Positions 38,383 to 50,339 of a DNA stretch of 64,000 bases are shown piece after piece. The notes under the pieces are model-generated. The model had not been told where the DNA came from. It searched no databases and saw only the letters and a list, made by a program, of their open reading frames with translations. The stretch covers positions 32,984,427-33,048,426 of the forward strand of contig CM022671.1 of NCBI GenBank assembly GCA_012295275.1. The letters run 5' to 3'. Source of the DNA: Chrysomallon squamiferum. Its lineage: Eukaryota; Mollusca; Gastropoda; Neomphalida; Peltospiridae. Every line of letters starts with the position of its first letter. Position 1 is the first letter of the stretch. The position numbers and the translations under genes are program-made.

Positions 38383-38638
38383 CAGTGGCATGCAGAATGG
38401 GGGTGGGGCAGAAGGGGTTGTGGCTCCGGGCTTCCAATCAGAGAAAAGAACTTAGTAAAGTTGGTTGATTTATATTTAAATCAAATAAATCGTTTATTTT
38501 ATGTTTTATCTGTGTTTAAATATTCAAAATATCTTCCTTTCTCATAATATTTCTCAGTTGTAGGCCTTACATTGGAGTCTTTGGGGCATTCAATCAAGAA
38601 GTTGGCCCCGGGCATCACCAGACCTGTGCACGCCACTG
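38383..38638. mobile_element. hAT-like non-autonomous element (MITE), 256 bp
   Basis: Terminal inverted repeats CAGTGGCATGCAG at the left and the complement of CAGTGGCGTGCACAG at the right (38624-38638). Direct flanks GTCATTCG (38375-38382) and ATCATTTG (38639-38646) match at 6 of 8 positions, consistent with an aged 8-bp hAT target duplication. G-rich subterminal stretches (GGGGGTGGGG; CCCCGGGC) are present. There is no transposase frame. Confidence 0.7.
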
Positions 38639-40049
38639 ATCATTTGTGTGTGCTACAATTTATTTATTTATTTATTTATTTATTTTAATTATTCTTAAAA
38701 TACAAAAATAGTCAGTAGATTTGTGGAATGTCTCCAGATATGGGACAGTTGACTTATACAAAACATTAAACACAAGGAAATCGTTTCAAATTTATTGTAA
38801 AACAGATGATGGTGATATATATATATATATATGAATACACTGAAATGCAAATAAAAAGAGAACAATTTCTTTTCATTATAAAACAAAATGTCATTAGAAT
38901 ATTAATATATTATCTATGAAATGTAGTTTCTTGAATCCAGATGTTTAAATTAACATCAAAAAGCGTGTTTTTAAGACATTTCTGGAATACAATTCATAGA
39001 ATATGAAAGAATATCCATAAATTATTTGTCCATTTATGATTTTTATAACATTTTATAATTTTTTTACTTTGAAAATTACTTATCTATCTTCAACCGGGAT
39101 ATAAACAACAATTATTTAGTTTTTCTGAAATAATGAAAAATCAAATAAAATTCCACATGAATGATGACTTCTTTTGTTCATCATGGGTTAAATAAATAAT
39201 TCAAGTAGTAAAGAGAAAGAAAAAAAACAACAACAGTGAAGTCAAAGTCATCATGACAAGATCTTTCTGATGTGAATTTAATAATATACATTCATTACAT
39301 AACATCACAAACATTAACAGAATTAGTAGTATTCCAGTTCTGTGACAATCTAATTATATACCATTACTTGATGAAATTTCTTAAAATCAGTTAATGACAC
39401 CATGTCCTAATACTGTGAACTTTATTATATAAAGCATTTCAGTGAGTCAGAAAAGGGTCATCTATTATAGAATCAATTAAAAAAGTATTTTTATGTCTAA
39501 TTTATAGAGAAGACTGAAATAACTGTTTTATGGCTATAACCATTATCAAGACTCTACTAATACTAATAAAACAAACAAAACATAATGACATACTAAAATA
39601 GAAACTGATACAAACTAAAATGTAAAATAACTGATTTATTTTATTTGTTTTAATTTTGTACACAGCACTTTATTAGTTCAGAAAGAATATACACCATTGG
39701 TAACATTTTAAAAAAACAAACCAAGAAAAACCAAGAAAAACCAAAGAACCCCCCCCAAAAAAAAAACCCACCATGTATACCATTCAGCATCTCAGCTAAA
39801 ACTTTTCTCTGTTTTGTGCCAGTTTGAAACTGTGGAAAAATAAATATTGTCATGGAAACAATGTTATGTTCTTTCTTTAAGTTCATGCCATCCCAAAAAA
39901 CTTGAGAGATCCATCCGTACTTCCAGATGCGATGAACGATGCGTTGTGACCAAAGCGTACACCAGTTGCTGCTGCTGTGTGGTCATTTAGGACGACGAGT
40001 TCACTCCACTGCTTGCACAGGTAAACCCTGAAACACAACACCATTATTA

Positions 40050-40375
40050 CAGTACTAACACACACTAAACAGATGATAATATGAAATGCTTAAATGTTAT
40101 TTACAAAACAAAACACTAACACATAATAAATTGATGATAATACAAAAAAAGCACTTAATTCTCTTCTATAATGAAATGCTTAACTGTTATTTACAAAACT
40201 AAACACTAACACATAATAAATTGATGATAATACAAAAAGCACTTAATTCTCTTCTATAATGAAATGCTTAACTGTTATTTACAAAACTAAATACTGACTC
40301 ATTAAATTAACAATAATACAAAAAAGATCTCTTCCGTAATGAAATGCTTAACTGTAATTTACAAAATTAACATAT
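40050..40375. repeat. 80-90-bp tandem repeat in the last intron of the PRPF19 copy
   Basis: About 3-4 units, each starting ATGAAATGCTTAACTGTTAT, at 40081, 40171, 40259 and about 40339. The parent intron (about 25860-26090) carries a more diverged version of the same array, so the array predates the duplication. Confidence 0.8.
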
Positions 40376-42451
40376 TTAAGACAGAGGATTAAACTAAAAT
40401 GGTTTATTCTGCTATGTAATGAAATACTTGTCTGTTTATACTAAAAATGAATAGAAAAAATCTGTTGTGGAAAAAAACAGTTTAGTTTTTAGACCAGTTA
40501 TAATAATAACTAAATGTATTTGAAACACTGAATGAAACTGCTATTTAAAACACTGTGAACTGAATTTTACTTGTTTCTTGGCAGAAACAGGATTTTGTAA
40601 AATAAGAAAAAAAAAACATATTTAAATGTGCATATTACACTGTTTAAGTATCATCATTTAGGAAGATTTATTTAAAATGTTTGATGCTATTGTTTAAATC
40701 TTTATCTTATATTGAGCACTCACAATTAATGGTGAAACTGCCAATACAGTGAAAATTCACATTTTGTTTATTTTAAACTTTACCTGATATCAGTGCCTGC
40801 GACAGCCAAGTAGGTACCACTTTGGTCAAAACACACATTCTTCACCTAAAATTATATTTAAAAAGTCACTCACTATTTGAAATAAATCTCTAGGTATATG
40901 TTTCTCATGCCTGCAAAAAAAATGGCATTTGAACTAAAAACCCAAACAAAAAAAAAAACCCTCCAAAACAAATAGTAACAACCATCAAATGCTATTTTTT
41001 AAATATTAACTGTTTATAATGTCCAACCTTTTTGGACATAGCATTTAAGAGGTGATGAACTCTTATACTGTTATTATTATTAAGCACTAAACATAATATC
41101 AACAAAACTGAATTTTAAATACTAGAAAGTTCTTGAGTTACTGGTCTCACCTCATATTTCTTGTCCAGGGTTATTGTCACAAGGTTTTCCAGTTTACGCC
41201 AATCCCACAGATTAACAACTGAATCTTCAGATGCTGCCAGATAATAACCTGTAATAGAAAATAAATATGGATTAAACAATGGATATATTATTAGAATGTA
41301 ACTTTACTGTTTTTGTAACTCAGTACATGAACTGGAATAAAAGTGTGAACAAATATTAAACAAAATGTGTGTATGTGTATCTAACTGTTTTCAGAAAAGG
41401 AAATGCTAGTGATGAGACCCTGATGTCCAGTGAAGAACCCTATGCAGGTATGTTTTCTCAAATCCCAGATCTTGATGTTGGAGTGTTCAGTACCAGTGCC
41501 GAAGGTCTGACCATCAGGACAGAACTGTGCACAGGTCAATGCAACAGCTGCACCAACTTTAGTTGAAACATGTCCAGATCTTATATCATAAATAGCCCAG
41601 TTCTACAGTATTTAAAAAACAAAAACATTATTATTGTAAAAAAAATTTATTACTTCTATACACATTAAAGATACTAAATATTTGGGTATTACAAAATATA
41701 TAGGTAAACTTTGGTTTTACTAAAGCATACTTTACAAATAAAATGTTTTAACATGTTAGGAAGCAGGTTTCTAATTTACACATGTTAATGGTTTTCTGTT
41801 TATTTAACTTCGTATTGTAATAAGAAGAAAATGTTATATTTTGTTTGAACAACTTAAAATTAACATGACAGACAAAACAAGTGAAACAGATATTGAATAC
41901 TGATTTTCTAAATGTTTTAAAACTAAAGTCTGCAACATGTGGCCTACATTTGAATATAAACATTATTCTAATAAAATAGACAATTTTTTATATTTCATTA
42001 CATGTTATAATTATTCTACCCTTCAACAGTAACAGTAAAATGGAAAATAAAGAGATGAAACAATATTACATATTAACATTCATCATGGCCAGCATTTTGT
42101 TTTTAAAATGATGGCCAGACTGTTTGCCCTGTTAGTCATGGCCTGTGTATAACACTGATGTTTTAAATGCAGTTTTATAGGTAATGCTATGTATGTATGT
42201 ATTCTTACCTTATCTAGAGAACAACTGAGCAGATAGTCTCTAGCAGCGTGCAAGCTGATTCCAGTGACAGGAGACTTGTGGGCTCGAATCACCTGGGCAC
42301 ACTGAGCTGTTGCCACACCCCAGACATGAATGGTGTTGTCTTTAGATACTGTGAATACCAGTTGCTGTAAATTTAACAGTTATCAGTTTCAATTTATCTG
42401 TCAAAGATATGAAATGCATTATACAATTATTCGCACAGTATGAAATTATAT

Positions 42452-42512
42452 ATATATATATATATATACCTACCTACCTACATAAACACACACACACACA
42501 CACACACACACA
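42452..42512. repeat. (TA)n and (CA)n microsatellites
   Basis: A TA run followed by a CA run in the PRPF19-copy intron between the exon 11 and exon 12 counterparts. Confidence 0.85.
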
Positions 42513-43645
42513 AAGAAATGAGAATGAAAGATTAGACATTAGGAATTAAAATACTGGTGCAAGATAACTAGAAAAATTAGTACATATATTTGGCTTATTT
42601 ATCTATCTCTCTGTATTTCGACCATATAATGTGATAAATACAAGTATTACCAAAATGAAAGACTTTGCTCATCCCATATAACTGACCTCCTCTGGGTGGT
42701 AGATGACACTGGTGACCTTCTTAGTATGACCTTTCAGAATGGCAATAACCTGCTCAGTGTCCTTGTTGAAGACAACAGCATTCTTGTCATTCCCTCCTAA
42801 AATTTCAAACAACAATAATAACAACAACCGTGCAATTGTAATAAATGATATACACTGGAATTTATTAATTATTACTTCAAATATTACTAAAAAGATCTAA
42901 ACACACACAAACCAATTAAGAACAAGTTTATATATTTATATACAGATAGATTGATAGATAAAGGAGAAAAGAAGAAAAAAGACCCCCAAAAAGATATAAA
43001 AATAGGCAGTGCATACATACAAATGAATTAAAAGTGAGACTAACCAGTGACAATTCTGGATGTGTCTCTGATGCAGAGATCAAGTGCAAGAATTCCAGGA
43101 ATACTGGCACTGTGTAATCCCTGAAAATAAATTATAATTAATCACTATTTATATATGAAAGCATTATTAGTCACTGACGGCCAGTCATGATTTTATCAAT
43201 AACCCAAAGGTAACTGACTTTTATAATTAATAATTTTATTAAGTTTTTAGATTGCAAATGTGTTCTTTTAACAATTTTGAGTATAAAAACTGAAAAAACT
43301 GAAAATGAAATAAACTGAATTAAAACTGAAAATTAAAAATGATGTTTACCATGATTATCTCAAAAGTCATGTAATTTTAAAATTCTGTTGTACATTAGGT
43401 ATATAACCTAACTAAAATACAACTGATGTATGTTTTACTTACAGTGTGTGAAGCCAGTTGTCTGTATTGTCTTATATCTTCAACTATAACCAGGCCTTCT
43501 GATACAGTTTTACCTCTCTGAAAACCCATAGAAAATATTGAATGTTAGAAATAGCATAGAATAATAATAAAATTTGTTTTTAAATTTACTATTCTCGTAC
43601 AGAACAATGATATGTAAACTCAATCCCTTTAAAATCTGTATACAA

Positions 43646-44189
43646 AAAATAAACCATTCCAGTGCATGTTTGTGTCTGTTGTTTATCAAAACAATAAGAA
43701 ATAACTTTTCTGCTGAAGTATTGTTAAACAGATTCATTTATTTTGTACCAATTCATTATTAGCTAGACAAAAAACAAATTGTGACACTCCTTTGCCTATG
43801 GTTAGATTTCTAGTAATACTGAACCAGTTAACAGACTCTTGTCTGTAACTATCCATGCTTATTTGGTTTGTGCTTTTCTAGGATGACAAACTGGTGGATC
43901 TGTATGTAGTACATTGGAACTAAAAATTGTTATTTAGAAAACAAATTATGGGTGAAATTCAAAAACACATGAAAATTAAATTTATGATGAAACAAGTGAA
44001 ACCAGAAATGAAACAAATATCACTATATATTAAAGACTTTATATGTAAATTTAAAAAAATATGTTTTGAAAGCTATAATACACTGCTGCAAATTATAAAT
44101 AAAAATCACTTCCACGTCTCTCGCATTCCAGCAAATTAAAAATAATAATAATAAAAAAATTAAAAAACAGTTTATATTCATCTATATAT
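43646..44189. other. intergenic stretch between PRPF19 copy and MIEAP-like gene
   Basis: About 540 bp of AT-rich sequence without supported coding content. It contains the distal breakpoint of the inverted duplication and the 3' flank of the MIEAP-like gene. Confidence 0.6.
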
Positions 44190-46367
44190 TTATATTATTA
44201 AAGATGAAATTTTCAAGAGCTTATTTTTCTTCGTATTTTCTTGATGTACTTCAAAAAACTGTGCAAAATTTATGCTTACATAAACACAACCCTTCACCAA
44301 TACAGCACCATCTTCATAGTCTTTGAGAACTGGCCAAATAAAGTAACTGATTGGCTTTCCATGTGACTGACAACATGACCACCACAACTTGTGCTTTTCA
44401 CCATCAAATGTGTTGTCCTGTGTTGAAAATGTCATTGGTGGTTGTTGGATCACCATTTGCCATGTCAAACGAATACTTTCCTTGAGGAACTGGTTCACTG
44501 ACTTGTGTCTGGAAATGTGTTTTGCAATGTCACTGAATTCAGCACTGAGGGAACGTTTAACAATCTAAAAGGCAGACGTATACATTTTGTAACATTTTAG
44601 TATCTGTCGTTAATAAAATGTTAGGTGTTGTTGGGGTAAAAAGAAAAATTTCAGAAAATGGGAGGAGATAGTGGCACAATTATTTATAAAAATAATATTA
44701 GTAATGAAAATAAATCTTTTCTTTAATATGAAACTTTTTAAATCATGTTTTATATAAAACTAATATTTATTTCTAGATGAATGCAGAATTATAATAACTA
44801 GTGCATTCATGAAAAAAATTCTGTAGAAATAATACATTTTTCAGTGTTACTTTTAATTATCTATTACTTACCTAAAAAAAAAGCTTCAGTATTTACATGT
44901 TCAGAGGTTTGTCGTAATTGGAAGCGTATTGCATGTGTCATTTCCTCCGGAAGTTGAGGGAGATCCCTACCAATATCTCTAATGACAGCCGTCTGCAATT
45001 TAATTATTACAAATGTAAACACTGGCTTGAAGTGAAAACAGCCCAGTGGATTATCCACCCAAGATCCATGCATTCTTATTATGTCTCCATAGGATTTCTT
45101 TTTAACCTACATTTTTAATAAAACTATACATCCACTGATGTAAATAAATTTACTAAATGAACTGAATTAATAGTACTTATTATCCTTAATAATAATAAAA
45201 ATAATTACAATAAGCTTTTTGTATAGCTTTTTTTTTTCATTAATTAGATAAACACCTTCCAATAACTTCAGCCTTTAATAAGTTAAATAAGTATAACGTT
45301 ATCTAGTACATACAGCCAATGGTGGATTTCTCAGCAGCTCTGCTATAGCTAATTCCAGATTCTGGTAGATGGCTAATGTTGTATCATATGATGCCTGAAT
45401 CAAATAAAATGTTATTGGGTGAGCAGAATGAAACATTATTATGTCTGATTTTAAGACTGTTAAAATAGATTTATTTTTATTTTTAAATTTAGTTACTGTT
45501 TTACTCACTCACACAATGTCACTAACTACTGAAGAACTACTAAAACTGTATTGTGAACATTAATTCTAAAACTAAAAGTTATTATATAATTGTATGTGGT
45601 TTTAGTTTTTAATATATGTTGTAAAATGGATATTGCTGAATTTTGATTATGAGAAGACATTTTGCAATACAGTCTACACGCTGAAAGACTGTGAAGATTT
45701 AACTAATTACATATTATCAAGCAGAAAGTTTCTGATCAACGACCAGACTGATTTTAAAGCAAGGTTAAAAATCGTAATCATTAAAATAAAAACGAAACAC
45801 TTTTCGCATTCATAAATTATGAGTTAATGTGTAAATTAATTTAAAGTGGAAAACAAAGAAAAAAGCATCCACCCACTCCTGACTCTCTAACATGTAATAC
45901 TTCTCAACGACATCTAGGGCGACATCTTTCGTTGATGTTTTCTGTTTCCTGATTACCTGTTCTTTGTCTCGGCTTCACATTACTTATCAGCCTTAAAGGG
46001 AGAAAGAATTTTATAGCTTGGGTGAAAAGAAAAAAGATATTTATAAATATTAATAGTATGCTTAAAACAGTCCGTTTGGGATATTAGAAAACAAGAAAAA
46101 ATATTCTTATAACGTTTAATATTAATTTTGTTGTAGTTATTATTAAATGAACTATTGCTTATTTTATTTTAGATCTTAACACATTCATATTGATTAATAA
46201 TTATAATAATAATAATAATAATAATAATAAAGATAACTCATTATATGTAGAGAATAAAATAGTTATTATCAGATATAATTATGCTCCCTTTATTGTATTA
46301 ATTTTTATTATTATTATTCTTTTTTTTTTTTTTTTTTTGTTGATGTTATTTATTTATTTATTTTTAA

Positions 46368-46438
<71 letters not shown>

Positions 46439-47681
46439 GAACTCATTTCAGTTTGTCATTTACATCTATCACAGTGATTGCGCTCTCAAAATTTTCATTC
46501 ATACTTTTGTTTGAGTGATTCATTTTCGGTTTTGATTGAGGAGAGACTGGTTTCTAGGTTTTCCAAATCTCTTCTCGCTTTTTCTGCTTCTTTTTTAGAT
46601 TCTTTGAGCTCTGTCGTGAGACGTTTGCACTCATCCTTCAAACTCTGCAGCTCTTTCTCTGTCTTGTGCATCTTCTCATTCTGTTGTTTGAGACATTCAT
46701 TCTCGTTCTTTAGTCGTTCTATAACCGTTTTCATTTGACCTATATCATGTGATCCCTGACCTAGTCATAGGATTTTAATAATTAGATGATAATTGTGAAA
46801 GGTAAGATTTCACTGATAATGATTATCACAAGATAATGAAAAGATTAGTTAAAAGAATCTCTAAATAATAATATATTATTAATAACAGATATTATAAAAT
46901 ATAGTATATTATATACAAAGAAAGGATAAAATATATTATTTTCAGTAGGAAGGACAAAAATAATAATAATAATAATAAATAAATAAATAAATAAAATAAA
47001 AATAAAAATAAAATATTTAAGTTTGCATCACAAAGAGAAATACTCTCAAAAATTATGGTCATCTATATACCCTTTTTTGATTATACAATAGCAAGACTGG
47101 TAGCGGACCTTAATTTGTGGGGCTCTGAAGCTTTAACTGTTACGGGGGTGCTTCGCAAAGAAGACTGGGTAGTCATCGTTTTCTTCTATGGCTTGTTCCG
47201 CAGATATCAGTTATTGATTCGAATTCTGAAGTCAAGTTAATTAAAGTTGTTTCTGAGGTCTCTCTTTGTTTAGGAGCTCTGAAGCTGAAGCTTCATTAGC
47301 TTCATAATATGTGTCTTTAATATATAGATGAAATTGAAAACAAAGATGATTAATTTGAATTTTATATATATATATATATATATAAAATTCATACCAGTGC
47401 TCTTGATAGGTATTTCCGTTTCTTTGTATTGTCCTATACCAACATGTTTCCGAAGATTCTCATTTTCCACCGACAACTGACTGATACCCCTACTGTGTAA
47501 ATGTCGTGGTGTGCCTGAATTTGATATTCTTTGGTTTATCCCCAGCAATCTGCACACACAGTTCCACACCATCTGCAGGCAATCCATTTGTGGGTCTTGC
47601 TTCTGCTTGAGGACGTCAGCAAGGCTAGCACGGAAGTTACGAGCCTCCGCAATCAAATCACTTTTGGGTTCATTCTATCAC
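44190..47681 (-). CDS. MIEAP-like (mitochondria-eating protein / SPATA18 family) gene A, 5' end damaged
   Basis: MIEAP proteins act in mitochondrial quality control. The family is recognised from the last exon (44564-44190): TWQMVIQQPPMTF, then SYFIWPVLKDYEDGAVLVKG, which matches the conserved MIEAP C-terminal block. Upstream exons in phase 0: 44992-44897 (TAVIRDIGRDLPQLPEEM), 45394-45314 (ASYDTTLAIYQNLELAIAEL) and, less surely, 45956-45873. Exon 46760-46505 encodes a coiled coil (QMKTVIERLKNENECLKQQN, then EAEKARRDLENLETSLSSIK). The first visible exon (from about 47660 to 47395) matches that of copy B but lacks a start: the ATG of copy B (59465-59467) is GTG here (47679-47681), followed by a 5-nt deficit that breaks frame. 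The join between 46505 (phase 2) and 45956 (phase 0) is unresolved, so an exon or boundary is missing from this model. The C-terminal half looks intact; the 5' end looks broken unless another first exon is used. Confidence 0.6.
46198..46436. repeat. (AAT)n and (ATT)n microsatellites
   Basis: AAT run at about 46198-46230, a poly-T at 46319-46338 and an ATT run at about 46367-46436, within the MIEAP-like gene A intron. Copy B has the equivalent tract at 58105-58257. Confidence 0.95.
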
Positions 47682-48209
47682 AGTTCAGTTACTGTAAATA
47701 AATCATTATACACTATATGACAACGAGCACAAAATAGCGCACGCGCACACACACACACACTCTTACGTAAACATGTATCTATTATCTATCCAGTATCTTT
47801 CTTTCTGTCCAGTATCTTTACAATACAATTCCAATATCTTGACCTTAATGGCCTAAGCTCTATCAGTAGAAGTAAACAGCGTGTTTTCAAGGAACACCCA
47901 GACAGTATACAATAACATCTGCTTTGTTTGAAATTATAGTGGTCGCATATATTTCATTGAAGCAGACGTTGTGCTTAAAGTTGTGCTATGGCTAAAAGAG
48001 AACTGGCGTCAACGCTGAGGAAAGAAAACTTCAATAAAATGATACATTGCCTTGAATTTATAATGGGAAATGGTTATTATCTTGCGGGAAATATTGGTTT
48101 AAGAGTGTATGTGTTTTCAGTTACTACTACTAATAATAATACAATGTCCTGCTTTAATATTGTACCGTTTCTAAACAAAAAAAAATCATTTACACAGCAA
48201 AATACGTAA

Positions 48210-48284
<75 letters not shown>

Positions 48285-48948
48285 TTGTAAAGTGTAGAAC
48301 AGCATGTTACTGACAGTTACATTTTAAAACGACAAATAGTAGAATGCAGTATTGTTAAGCAGGCTTGCTAAAATTATAAAACCAGTAGAGTAGATCGAAT
48401 AACATAGGGCAGAAGACAAGGAAATATTAATTTAAAAAAGAAATTATTTGAATTAAATCTTACCTTCTATTTGCAACGATCATGCAAATAATTCAACTGT
48501 CATTCACAAATGTATCGGATGATTAATTCCGAAATGTCCAAGACTGAAAGAATAATTTATTCGCGCAAGTGTAAAAGAAAACGTTTGATTTAATTGAATA
48601 TTACAACACAGTTATGGACTTTAATCATTGATCTGTTTGGGCTTATTTCGTAATCATCACGTTTACAGTAAGTTGCCCACGTAAAAAAACCAAAAGAAAA
48701 CCTTTGACCTTTTTGAAAGTAACATCACAGATGTGGACCTTTAATCAGTGATCTGTTTAAGCAGGTTTCGAAACAGCCACGTTTACACTAACTTGTAAAA
48801 GAAACAAATTTGTTAAAACATCTGGTACAGTTTATTTATTCACATTCAGTTAGTGGATTAGAAGAAAGAAAACTCGATTTGTCTCCAAGTTTAATATTAA
48901 TGAGAATAGCGTTATTTCAGATTTATTCCGATATAACACTCAACAAAG
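47682..48948. promoter_or_regulatory. divergent intergenic region A (MIEAP-like / HSPA12-like)
   Basis: About 1.3 kb between the divergent genes, presumed to hold both promoters. It contains a (GA)n run at 48212-48280. The last 80 bp before the HSPA12-like ATG are nearly the same in unit B (both have TTGTCTCCAAGTT and AGAATAGCGTTAT). TTTCGAAAC occurs at about 48766-48774 in A and is also kept in B. I did not find a clean heat-shock element (three alternating GAA units). Promoter function is inferred. Confidence 0.5.
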
Positions 48949-49479
48949 ATGGCCGAAAAGGAATATGAAGTCGTCGTCGCCATAGACTTCGGTACGACAT
49001 TCAGCGGTTACGCGTACTCATTCACATCGAGCAAAGAAAATATTTACATGAATAAAAATTGGGGAGATGATCAAGGATTTCAGATGCACAAAACTCCTAC
49101 ATGTCTTCTGCTAAAACCTGATGGCGAGTTCGAAGCTTTCGGCCTTGAAGCCGTGTCCCGATATAACGATCTGGAAAACGACGAGGCAGCTAATTACTAC
49201 TACTTCGACAGGTTTAAAATGAAACTGCATAGTAACAAGGTGAGTTGCATATTTTTAAAATATCCTCTGATTTGCTTAATATTTCAGCTGAGTCTAAATG
49301 CTAAAGATATCATTAATTTGGAGCATTTCAACCATAACGATTACGGCTTTTTATCTAAATCACAGTTTGTGCAGTATGAGTTAGAAATGTATAATAAAAA
49401 TAACAACAACAACAACATTTTTGTTATTTATTTTCTGCTTTTGGTGTCTAAGACTGTAACGTAGAAAGTTCCAATCAGT

Positions 49480-49560
49480 CTCGGTACCACTCTGGCAAAG
49501 GAATGTTAAAAGACCCTCTATGTGGTCTTTCCTTGAGCATAAAAGCAGAGGTGACATTTT
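49480..49560. repeat. conserved hairpin-containing intronic segment
   Basis: GGTACCACTCTGG, then GGAATGTTAAAAGACC and TGTGGTCTTTCCTTGAGCA: AAAGACC and GGTCTTT can pair. The same segment is kept in unit B at about 61083-61160. It may be the tail of an old retroelement. Confidence 0.4.
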
Positions 49561-50339
49561 TGTTAGGGTGATCAGTTTTGAACAGGACAGACGGATAGTT
49601 TTTTGTTTCTGTGGATCTGTTTAAGTAACTGAAAGGTAGTTGTTGGCTTTCCTACAGGCATATATTTAACCATATGTGTGTGTGTGTTTTGACGTATTAT
49701 AAGGATTAGATGAAGGACAGTTGGTAATCTGAGATCAGATCGATCAATGTAAACTGTAGGCTATTATCTCTAAAACAGGGGGTGAGAATAGCGGGGAATC
49801 TGTGGTCAACATTGACCATTAGTATTTGTAAGCATCGATACCACAGTAGTTTTATTATTAACTGATTGCCACCTCAACGTTCTGCTAAGCAATACGTTAT
49901 TTTAATCTCACATATTGAGAATAGTTTGCATATTCAAATACATATTGAGGTGTGCTATTTTACCTCGACAGATAAACATATATAACGCCCTAAATTCTTT
50001 ACTTATGTGGTGAGCCAGTAAAAGCTGGCGTGAAACTGTTTGTAAGCTTACTCGGTAAATAACTATTATTATGTAATATATAAGACAAATATTCTTTAAA
50101 TCTAAACGTGTTGTTGTGTTTCTAGTGTATTTATCGTTGGCCAAATGTAAATATATATATCACCTTGTTCCCTGAATACCCATGGAGCCTAACCAAATCT
50201 GGTAGCTTTCAGGAATGTATATATTGAGCTGTTTGTTGAGGAATGTTGCGGGGTTCTAATTTGGTTACGTGACGGGTCGCATGCGACTGCGTTTACGCGC
50301 CGTGTCAAAGACTATGTAAATCAGCTTTAGTCTGTTTTA

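Larger units (their letters stand above)
39883..43517 (-). pseudogene. partial PRPF19 copy, exons 9-16 only (WD40 part)
   Basis: Exon counterparts on the minus strand: 43517-43443, 43120-43045, 42796-42687, 42364-42209, 41602-41386, 41248-41151, 40845-40784, 40027-39883. All splice sites are canonical and phases match the parent. Two size changes are in frame: a 15-nt loss in the exon 13 counterpart (parent [15 protein letters not shown], copy [10 protein letters not shown]) and a 3-nt loss in the exon 14 counterpart. There are no stops or frameshifts to the shared TGA (39883-39885). The U-box, coiled coil and linker (exons 1-8) are missing and no start codon is evident. Amino-acid changes are frequent ([10 protein letters not shown] to SKDNTIHVWG; AHEAP to AHKSP; SMDRS to STDGS), so constraint looks relaxed. 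It is probably a truncated duplicate pseudogene; a transcribed WD40-only or chimeric gene is not excluded. Confidence 0.8.
38940..43645 (-). repeat. inverted segmental duplication, arm 2
   Basis: Reverse-complement copy of about 22380-27610, including introns, 3' UTR and flank. Homology ends just upstream (in gene sense) of the exon 9 counterpart. The region beyond 43645 shows no PRPF19 exon 1-8 sequence. Confidence 0.9.

Noticed and set aside
41369-41566. 65-codon plus-strand frame
   Set aside because: Antisense shadow of the exon 13 counterpart of the PRPF19 copy.
46190-46477. Poly-Asn/Tyr open frame
   Set aside because: Translation of AAT/ATT microsatellites.
47988-48209. 73-codon open frame between MIEAP-like A and HSPA12-like A
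   Set aside because: The matching region in unit B (around 59600-59740) does not keep the frame, and no splice or family evidence supports it.
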